Source: Ianthella basta
Taxonomy: Eukaryota; Porifera; Demospongiae; Verongiida; Ianthellidae
Assembly: GCA_964019415.1 (NCBI GenBank)
Contig: OZ025868.1
Location: 8,235,649-8,299,648 of the forward strand
DNA: 64,000 nt
Direction: 5' to 3'
Shown here: one piece after another, positions 55,995 through 64,000 of the stretch
Layout of the letters: every line of letters starts with the position of its first letter
How positions within the stretch are numbered: position 1 is the stretch's first letter
Program-made: the position numbers and the translations under genes
The notes under the pieces: generated by a model
The model's database searches: none
What the model was told of the DNA's origin: nothing
Seen by the model: the letters and a program-made list of their open reading frames with translations, nothing else

Positions 55995-57733
55995 ATGACT
56001 TCTGTGGGTGGTGCGGTTGTCAGGATCTTAGCAGTCGTGAGTGATCACTTCAAACACTGTAGAAGTCCGTAAATTTAAATAAGTATAAGGCTCAAATTTA
56101 GCACCCACTTATGTGTGACGGGACGGGAGCTTTTTAGCTGTCTACTAAATGGCGTTTGCGAAGATTCTGCGCAGAAACGTTCGCTAAGAAGCCTCAGCGT
56201 ATAATATTATAGCTACGTATCACGGTATTATGTATATACCTCAGTTTATGGGACAGGGCCTTTAAAGGACGTTTCAACAATGCATGCATTATGTATGTGG
56301 CGTTTAGCACTTGTGCAAAAGGGGAGACGAGAAGAATGGCAGCGGATCACCGAGGGCACGAACTGTGACTGCTCGTGTAATTATAGAGCCGGCAAAAAGG
56401 TGCATGACCCCCCTCCACCGCCTCCGGTCCGGCCAGATTGTTCTCCAAGACCGCTGAAAACTTTGCGGCACATCTTGCCAAACTTCAACGAGCAGAAGAA
56501 TGCAAACCTCCGGAGGACAGCCAGAAGTGCAGAACAGCGGCAAGAATGGGCAGGACAGCTGCTTGCATGGACATAGTGCTTACGTGTCAGGGGCGTAGCC
56601 AGTTTTTTCATGGGCTGCCAGCGGCAACCCCTAATATTCGGCCAGATGAAGGCCGTGAGCGAGACCAAGGGACTTTCAAAACCGGCTTCCAAGAGTCGTC
56701 TTGACGAACTTTGGACGTTCTTTTCCGCCGCTACTGGTGGAACAAACTCCTACAGCACTTGTGGTCGACGGGCAAAAAGACAACTTTGGGACAGCGCCCA
56801 TGCAACAGGTCATCGACTTATACCCGCGTCTTCTTCGACAACGGCCGCCCACCTCGGAGGCCATCCCTCCGTCTCCTGAAGCACATGACAGCAGTGACGT
56901 AGAAACTGGTGAGCGCCGTGATTGCACACGCTAACAGTTTTCAACTGTGTGTAGCGTTGAAAAGCTTAACGCGCACAGTTGCCCTTCGAAATGCTCTTCA
57001 GAGCCCCGCCCACGCGTACGTACGTATACTGCGCTGTAGCAAACTACGTTCGCAGCTTTTGCCATCACAGACCACTAGCTACTCTCGCGACTGTGGTTTC
57101 CTTGGTACATTATGTTTCTGTAAATACTCACTGTAAATGCATGTGCTGTAAGCAGTCGTGTATACGTCTGTCTGTTCTAGGGCTTTCTCTGTGTATGCGT
57201 GTGTGCGTGCGCGTGCGCGTGTGTGTGCGTGCGTGCGTGTGTGTGTGTGTGTGTGTGTGTGCGCGTGTGTGTATGTGTGCGTGTGTGTGTGTGCATGTGT
57301 GTGCTTACATATGGTGCATGGGTGACAGAGCAGCGATCGAAGGTAGCAAGTATTTCGAGTTTTTTTTTAATTCGAAATACTTCTTGTAATGAGGCAGAAA
57401 TTTCCAATATTAACCATCTACATATGCATGCAACTACTTTCTGATATATGCATATGAGGAATACAGGGGGAAGCAGTATAAATATGTGTCTTTATTATCT
57501 AAAATGTCATTGCCCACAAAAACTGCAAATGTACGTAGTGGTCATATTTGTAGTGGTTCATTTTATTTATGTTTTCAAGCTTCATATAATTTATATTAAA
57601 TGGTGCATAGTTGATTAACTATACAGCCATGTACATTCCTGCAGGTTGCACTTGTGCTCACTGTGTTAGCTGCAATTGGCTGGACAGTGTTAATTGGAGG
57701 ATTTGGCTATCAAACCATTAACAGCTATTATAG
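55995..57733 (+). CDS. Gene 5: partial four-helix family member (exons 1-2)
   Basis: Exon 1 is 55995-56036 (MTSVGGAVVRILAV, donor GTGAGT, phase 0). Exon 2 is 57645-57733, a helix-1 exon sharing IGW and IGGFGYQT with gene 1 and ending in phase 2. Intron 1 is 1.6 kb and holds a GC-rich insert and a GT tract. Exon 3, with the expected W-x-P-Y-W motif, is not found between 57734 and 58399 and may lie in the 200-N gap. No exon with FAGA-x-x-EV was found downstream. The gene is therefore either interrupted by the gap, highly diverged, or a decaying copy. Confidence 0.6.
56270..56940. other. GC-rich insert in intron 1 of gene 5
   Basis: This block is GC-rich with long overlapping open frames on both strands, none recognised. 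CAGGGGCGTAGCCAG at 56588-56602 resembles hAT-type terminal inverted repeats, but no matching opposite end is seen. It is probably a fragment of one or two DNA transposons. Confidence 0.35.
57187..57305. repeat. Impure (GT)n tract
   Basis: GTGTGCGTGCGC-type repeat in intron 1 of gene 5, comparable to the tracts in intron 1 of genes 2 and 4. Confidence 0.85.
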
Positions 57734-57927
57734 GTAAATGAACAGTTTAATGATGGATGATTGCATATCAAATGTATTTAAAGCAGTAAATGCCTCAAAA
57801 TACAGAGTGAGCAAATACACAGGACTTTCACCATAATTATTTACCCTGAATGGATGACTTCTAAAATGGAATTTCTAGAATTTCTTTACTCTACCATTAA
57901 TATTATTATTATACATGCGCACATGCA

Positions 57928-58127
57928 NNNNNNNNNNNNNNNNNNNNNNNNNNNNNNNNNNNNNNNNNNNNNNNNNNNNNNNNNNNNNNNNNNNNNNNNN
58001 NNNNNNNNNNNNNNNNNNNNNNNNNNNNNNNNNNNNNNNNNNNNNNNNNNNNNNNNNNNNNNNNNNNNNNNNNNNNNNNNNNNNNNNNNNNNNNNNNNNN
58101 NNNNNNNNNNNNNNNNNNNNNNNNNNN
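57928..58127. other. Assembly gap (200 N) inside gene 5
   Basis: Exactly 200 N, a placeholder for unknown sequence. It falls where exon 3 of gene 5 would be expected. Confidence 0.99.
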
Positions 58128-58399
58128 TATCTATATATCAAGTGTCCTTCCTGTGTGCATGCTACCTCTGAAACCATTTCCTGAGCATTCTCGTCTTCAC
58201 CAAATACACACCACATACGTATATACCTCACTTGAACCCTGATGTAGGGTAAGATTATGCTATAATATAATTACTGTGCATGTATGCTTGTGTATTATGT
58301 ATTACTTTATTGTAGCCACTAGTTTGTAAATCCGTTTACGCATGCGTGATGTGCTTGGTTGTATGTTTGTATAATGAGAACCGGTTTAAGGCTATCCAG

Positions 58400-58651
58400 C
58401 CAGTTGTGGCTACAGTGGTTGTCCTGTGCACGTGGATGGTGGCTTTCTGTCAGTTGCTTGCTTTGATGATTGTAGTGTATTGTATTGTCTCAAGTCATTT
58501 GAGTTGTGCTCCAGTGGAGCTGTGCGACAAACCCGCAAATACAACAAAATGCACAAAGTCAAGTGGTCATGGGCTTGGTAGGAAGGGGTGCATGTGCATC
58601 ATAAATATTACAAGGTTAGACATTTCCCAGATAAGTAGTTACATGGAGTGA
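58400..58651 (+). CDS. Hydrophobic open frame, possible diverged exon 4 of gene 5
   Basis: After an acceptor-like CTATCCAG, the frame opens PVVATVVVLCTWMVAF, which lines up loosely with the helix-3 exon of the family (AFIITVIVLCFLGY in gene 1). It then continues with a second hydrophobic stretch and a Cys-rich tail to TGA at 58649-58651. It lacks FAGA-x-x-EV and a good U12 branch site. It may be a degenerate exon or unrelated. An ATG further upstream (58346) is in the same frame. Confidence 0.3.
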   Translation, partial: PVVATVVVLCTWMVAFCQLLALMIVVYCIVSSHLSCAPVELCDKPANTTKCTKSSGHGLGRKGCMCIINITRLDISQISSYME

Positions 58652-60128
58652 AATATATGCAAACATTAAGCAAAGTTTGTGTAGCTCTATATATTCAACA
58701 AGAAACTATAGCTGGACAACTGACAAGGAAGGGATTGAATGCACTATTGCAAATCAAGATAATTATTATGCATTCCTATAATACTATTTAATATGATTTA
58801 CTATAGCAGCAGGTAAAGATGCGAACGCATGCATATAGAGTATACATGCTGAGTATATATGCATACATGTTTAAAGCTGGCATTACACTTCACTAAACGC
58901 TCCATGACACACACAGCTGTCAGCAATGTCCTTCCTGTGTGCACGCCCACACAGTATCATACCTAGCATGCCAACCTCATTGTGTCAGATCATGCACCGC
59001 ATTCGTCATGATTGTGCAGCCTTACAAGTGGGGATTGGGAGGGTAAGTACCAAAGTGCAACTTGTTCTTCATCATCCTATAGACCTGGCATGATACAATG
59101 ATGCAGGGAATTTGTAATATGTCATTATAATATGATGCAGCAATACCATGACATTCAGTGACTGCATGACAAAGTTCCCCAAAGCCAAAAGCCAGATTTA
59201 TACAGTATACAATATATCCCAGTGAACTTACCTCCAAAATAATACCCTGCTAAACAAATGAAATTCCACACAATGCTTCATGTTCAGATATATACATCGT
59301 TTCGGCATATACTTGAGGTGAGACAACATTCACTATAATTGGTTCATGAGATACTGCAGCATATCAGAGTGGACATCTAGCTGCAGGAAGTGAGGAGATA
59401 CAAGTAATGCTTGCTAGCCCAAATTCATGCACTTGACCAGGAAAGAGTTGGATTGCATATTGGGTAGACAGTCACCAAGTTTTAATGAATGTATCATGTT
59501 TAAAGCAATGTAAGTATAACTCTCAGAAGACTACAATACGTATGCAATACTATAGTCGCTATATACACATGGTAATGTGAATTGGCTACATGAGATCACG
59601 CGTACAAGTATGTTATTACCATCAATCTGAAGGTAGCCTTTACAGACACTGCAGGTACATATAACACATAATACAAGCATAATCTATTCTGAGGTTACCA
59701 ACATGAGCAAGTGGTGGTGAGGGCAGTTCACCCATCACATCAAGCTTAAGTGGTTGAGATCTCAGACAAAGTGCTACTTTACATGACTACTAAATTCATG
59801 CCCACTACTGCTGCAAAACCAAGACAAAGAACTTGACTTCTAAAGTTACACAATTAGAGTTAAGTAACAAAATTAATTATATACTTACATTTGTGACCAT
59901 GCCATATGTTTTCATTTGTGTTTCCACACGATAATTATACAAGTTATATATAGTTCCATTCTATATCTAAACCCCAGTCCACAATTTTGTAACCAACTTC
60001 TCCAACGTGCATTCACATATAGTGCTGTATATATACATACTATATGACATATACCATGCGCTCTCATACCTAGCAGGTACAAATGTCATGCCATTACTTA
60101 CAGTGGTGTGTGATAGCTGGATATGGCT
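58652..60128. other. Region without a recognised gene
   Basis: No coding similarity was recognised. Several GTAAGT-like donors occur on both strands (for example near 59041 on + and 59231 on -), but no chain of exons could be built. Confidence 0.4.
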
Positions 60129-60325
60129 TCAAGCAATTTGCATTCCTTCACTCACAATGGCTTCAGCAAAAGTAATACGAGCCTCTACACACAGTACATG
60201 CCTGTCTCCATACCTTTCTTTGCTTGAATCTGAATTGCCCGGATAGCAGTTGGGGATCTTGCCCGATAGCTTCCAGCATGAATTTGAGATATTACATTCA
60301 ATGATTTAGCATCTTTCACTTTCAT
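60129..60325 (-). CDS. Candidate 3'-terminal exons of an unrecognised gene
   Basis: On the - strand, an exon 60325-60214 (or from an acceptor near 60331) ends AAAG|GTATGG. It joins in frame across a 29-base intron to 60184-60129, giving a 55-codon end with IHAGSYRARSPTAIRAIQIQ and a C-terminus ITFAEAIVSEGMQIA. Codon use and charge pattern look protein-like, but the intron is very short and upstream exons could not be placed. I do not recognise the product; it may be chance. Confidence 0.3.
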
Positions 60326-60682
60326 ATTAATCTGTTCCAGTTAGCTAACCTACCTGAAAGTGGACTGAGTGCAAACAGATGCCATGAATTGCTATATTCA
60401 GTTCTCAACAGAGCAGCTCTTCTTCTTAAAGATAATATATAGTCAGTTACTCTACACAAAGCAGTGCCCTTAGCTTGTAATTATATCAATATAATTAGTA
60501 GCATAGTGCTCTGTATTACTTTCTGTCTCAGATTCCTACACAGAAGGAGCATTGTATATTGTGTATGGCTTCATTACATAAATTTTAATGCATATTTCTG
60601 TGTTGGAGTTATGTAATTATCTATCTATTATAAGCATTACCTTGTAAGGAAACACACTTACTGTGCAAGTTGCTGTGACTGG

Positions 60683-60690
60683 TATAAAAC
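60683..60690 (+). promoter_or_regulatory. TATA box of gene 6
   Basis: TATAAAAC lies 138 bases before the start codon, close to the spacing in genes 1 and 3. Confidence 0.5.
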
Positions 60691-60827
60691 TGCTGTCACT
60701 CAAGCAGAACAGGGTGTACTGCTAGGAGGACCTCAGCAAGAGTTCGTCTCAACACCAGGAGAAGAAATATCCTTTTTGTGTTGTAGAAGGTTTTGCTTGC
60801 ATACACAGCAGCAACAAAGTACTGGAA

Positions 60828-62087
60828 ATGGCCGATGGTAAATCAGTGACTGTGAAGATATTTGCAGTGGTGAGTGATTTCTTCCATTCTCAACCAGTGT
60901 CTCAATACAATTTGGCAATGCATGGCTACAGAAGTGCCTGATATAAGTCAAAGGATGAATGTGCCTGCCTGAAAACATACATGACTGTGTACATGATTGC
61001 ATTATGTCAATAATATAAACCACAAACGTTCACCTATGTGCTTTATACTCTTTGCCGTTTGCACTTGATTTCTTTTGCAGTTTGCACTTGCGCTCACCAT
61101 ACTGGCAGGTATCTGCTGGATAGTGTTCCTTGGTGGATTTGGCAATCAAGTTAATACTGCTGGGTATGTATGTGTGTATCATATATACATTGTATACACT
61201 GTCCTATATTTATAGCACAAGCAATGCGGGATGCTATATATATAGCTAGCGCTGCTGAATAGTTTGATATCATTACACCATTTATCAGTATGCCATGCCT
61301 TCATTTGCACAAAAATGGACCTCTAATGCAGGCTTATTGGTGAGCTTTCTAACTGCTTATCTGCTATAGGAACAATGGAACATCCATCAGCTCTTTCACT
61401 GGCCCCCGCTGGGACCCATACTGGGTTGTCTCTGTCCTGTCCCCAATCCTTTTCATCGTGCTTATTGGAAAGTCCATTTTGATGATCATCAGTGATGGGC
61501 TGTTCAGGAAGTACTTCATCATCCAAATTCTTGCTGTGATTGTATCCTCTCAAGCATACAATTACCAGACATACATTAGAATAAGCATTGTGAAATAGAA
61601 TAGAATAGAAAATAGAATGAAATTTTACTTATCCATAAAGTACTATACAACTACTTGCTCCTGCCGTTAAATTCAGCACAGCCAAATTCTATAATACAAT
61701 AAAGGACGAATTACGCATGCTCTTCACAGTAATAGAATTGCGAAGCATAGTTTAATTGTTAGGGAGTACTGTAAGTATTTCAAACTGGACTTGTATATGT
61801 CCGTGCAAATCATTAATTATTCTCCCAACAGCAATCAAAACTGGTGCATAACAATCGGCTTAACCATAATATTCCAGGCCTTCATTCTCAGTGTGATTGT
61901 GCTGTGCTTCACTGGAGATGTCCTGAACAGTGAGAGGGAGTTCATACAGCTCTCATTTGGAAATGCTTTTGGCCTTGGGAGTATCGGTGCCACCTTTGCT
62001 GGAGCACTGCTGGAAGTGCTCTTTCTGGTGAGCTCCCATTTATTGCTATAGAAGATCATATGGAGTTTGCCAGTCAAAGGTTTTAAT

Positions 62088-62122
<35 letters not shown>

Positions 62123-62676
62123 TGAGCTTATTTAATGTGAGGAACCTTTAGCCAGAAGGCTACTATTCCAGGCACCCACAACACGTACATAGTACATAGT
62201 ACAAACAACAGACACGCATACAGTAAATCAGTTTGTTATTAAATTTTGTTCAGTGGGGCTGTTTGTTGTCAGGAGGGTGCTGCCACTGAAAACTTCTCTG
62301 CCATGGCCTGGGCTTGAGCTTGAACTGGCGACATCCCATAATCATGGATCTTGAATCGTGCGTTTCAGCTCCAGACCACCAGTACCCCCATTAAGTATTC
62401 CTGCATGTCTTTACTGCATGCAATAGCGGAATATTATTTGTGTGAGGATGAAAAAACTAGCTCTGTTCACACAGTGTGCCGTGTAACATAGCATGCACCA
62501 TTGTCACCATCTGAGTACTGCATTGCATGTTGTATATTAAATTGTATATTCAATAGTTAATCAATAATCATCTGCTTCATTTCCCATTGTCAAATTATAC
62601 ACAGACTGGTGCTTGGATATGCTGCATCCTTGGTTATCTCTTTGGAGGGATGCAGAGCAACACAGCCACAGAGTAG
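60828..62676 (+). CDS. Gene 6: four-helix membrane protein, five exons, 172 aa
   Basis: Exons are 60828-60869, 61081-61163, 61370-61541, 61878-62027 and 62605-62676 (TAG), with phases 0, 2, 0, 0. Exon 1 is MADGKSVTVKIFAV. Helices are at about 10-33, 62-84, 91-115 and 133-166. WDPYW precedes helix 2, FAGALLEVLFL is in helix 4, and the last exon begins TGAWICC and ends close to the membrane. It aligns with gene 1 over its whole length but has diverged clearly, and loop 2 is shorter. Loop 1 contains an NGT sequon. A single TATA box lies upstream. Intron 3 is U12-type; intron 4 contains a probable SINE. The frame is intact. Function is unknown. Confidence 0.85.
61542..61877 (+). other. U12-type intron 3 of gene 6
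   Basis: The donor is GTATCCTC and GGCTTAAC lies at 61857-61864, branch A about 14 bases before the exon. GT-AG ends, phase 0. A GAATA-type microsatellite lies at 61592-61618. Confidence 0.85.
62092..62395 (-). mobile_element. Probable tRNA-derived SINE in intron 4 of gene 6
   Basis: Read on the - strand, a tRNA-like head contains a box-B-like AGTTCAAGCTC near 62312-62322. A ~170-bp body follows, and a (TTA)n tail at 62122-62092. The layout of Pol III head, body and short-repeat tail fits a SINE. Confidence 0.55.
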
Positions 62677-63084
62677 TCAAGAAGAGCACTGGTCCATTGC
62701 CATACCACAGCGTGATCAAACTAATAGTAACAGTAGATTAGTGGCTTAACTGGTAGTCCAGCTGTATCTAGGTGTTTAGATGTGGTACTTGGCAGTAGCA
62801 GTGCATTAGTATACAATAACATAGTAGTGCTCTCGACTGTAGCTTCTGTGGTTCATTTAAATCTATCTCATTCATGCTGTTCGCAATGTAGAATGCAAAA
62901 ATGAAGTAAGGTGCTGCAAGTACAGTATATATATAACGTTTTGCACATACTTGCATATATTATGCACACAGTATGCAACTTGCACTATATACACTGTCTT
63001 CAATACAATGCCTCTACCACTGCACACATACATCAACTATACTAGGTGTATGGGAGTATGGCTGCATGTACAAATTACTTTATG
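62677..63084. other. 3' flank of gene 6
   Basis: No further gene is seen. The region is AT-rich and carries the 3' UTR; no AATAAA was located with confidence. Confidence 0.4.
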
Positions 63085-63264
63085 CAGTGGAACGTGTCTA
63101 AGACGATAACTATGTTAGGCAGTGACCTCTCTAATTAAAACAGCCAGCCTACCTGGCCCCAATAGCACTGAAACATAGCAAATCTACCTCTGTAGAGCAG
63201 CCATCTCTCTACAAAGGCTAATTAGAACTGGCCCACAGGTAGTTGTCTTAGTCAGGTTCTACTG
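63085..63264. repeat. Dispersed MITE-like repeat, copy B
   Basis: Starts CAGTGGAACGTGTCTAAGAC and ends GTCAGGTTCTACTG, with partly inverted tips. It is a diverged copy of the repeat at 14584-14773. Confidence 0.5.
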
Positions 63265-64000
63265 TAGAACAGATAATCAGAGAGTACGATAGTACTCTCT
63301 ATGTAGGGATGGTACAGGGTGTTTCAAATTCACAATACATTGGTATAGGGACGAAATCGCGAAAAGCGTCGAAAACTGCCAAAACGAGGCTTCGTAGGGC
63401 TAAATACGAAATATTCATACACTAAACTGACCTGGAAGGCAAGCGAACGCGGTCTGTCGGCGAGAAAATGACACTCGAAAACATCCATTTTCGTCTTCAT
63501 ATTCTTCTTCGCCAGCTGTAACTGACGAACAGAATTAGCTATCGAACTAATTCGTACACAAAACTACTGAAAACTAACCGAGCTGTATTATTTCGAAGTA
63601 TAGGCTCCGAAAGGGTATTGTTCAGACTTTGGGGTTACCGAGTCTTTCGGGAGACGTTGCTACGCGCAAGACGCCATTTTATGATGACGTCAAAGAACGG
63701 CAGTTTCCCGCCTACTGTTCCTTCAGTTTCTGTCCAAAAGCTAGCCAACATCATCAGTAGGCCGTTTCAGGCATATACGACATAAGGGCTTAGGCCAAAG
63801 TTAGCTTGCGCGTCGTTTCAAAAGGTCATCCGGACCCGCCACTTTTAATTAGTACTCGGCTAACTTCCGGTCACTGCTTCTAAGCTCTTAGGTGGGCTGG
63901 CGCGGAGGCTAGGAGATAGTTGACACCTCGAGCTCCAGGATTAAAGAAATAAGGTCCTACACTGTAACCTGCATGGATGTCCTCTAGTGGCACTTAGCAT
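63265..64000. other. Unassigned GC-richer end of the window
   Basis: CpG-containing sequence unlike the AT-rich DNA before it, with a palindromic CRE (TGACGTCA) at 63685-63692 close to GCCATTTTA. No open frame of note was found. It may be a transposon remnant or the promoter region of a gene beyond the window. Confidence 0.35.

Noticed and set aside
58924-59041. A + strand exon starting MSFLCARPH and ending AGG|GTAAGT
   Set aside because: The donor looks good, but there is no partner exon, no recognised similarity and only a weak acceptor.

Overview
The window looks like animal nuclear DNA, most likely from a sponge. It is AT-rich, its genes are split into small exons, and it carries (GT)n tracts, foldback elements, a LINE and a very large satellite. 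The sponge assignment rests on general sequence style and is only moderately supported.

The main content is a tandem cluster of small multi-pass membrane-protein genes, all on the + strand, rebuilt here from exon reading frames and splice sites. The basic module has four predicted membrane helices in five exons with intron phases 0, 2, 0, 0. Its signatures are W-[D/E/V]-P-Y-[W/I] at the start of helix 2 and F-A-G-A-[F/L]-x-E-V in helix 4, followed one intron later by x-x-A-W. I do not recognise the family. Genes 1 (137-3382), 3 (15245-18451) and 6 (60828-62676) have one module, 172-178 residues each. Genes 2 (5245-10846) and 4 (19854-25030) appear to be two modules fused head to tail, 363 and 377 residues with eight helices. 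Gene 5 (from 55995) shows only exons 1-2 clearly before an assembly gap. In all seven complete modules the intron between helices 2 and 3 has a minor-spliceosome (U12-type) donor, GTATCCT, and a CTTAAC/CTTGAC-like branch site 11-14 bases before the acceptor.

Layout: 1-12100 holds gene 1, gene 2, a foldback repeat and a short 57-bp minisatellite. 13442-14275 is an independent copy of an ~830-bp element that also sits in intron 2 of genes 1 and 3. 15109-27200 is a second copy of the gene 1 + gene 2 unit, ending in an expanded 57-bp minisatellite of about 19 copies. 27200-29270 has no clear gene. 29274-30588 is a decayed LINE on the - strand. 30589-55367 is a ~24.8-kb satellite built on a ~35-bp unit, with one 200-N gap, and it splits the gene cluster. 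55418-55636 is a foldback MITE. Partial gene 5 and complete gene 6 follow, and the last kilobase is repeat-like.

Nothing in the sequence gives the proteins a biochemical role. Tandem duplication, module fusion, shared intron positions and TATA boxes before genes 1, 3 and 6 indicate a locally expanding membrane-protein family that may share regulation.
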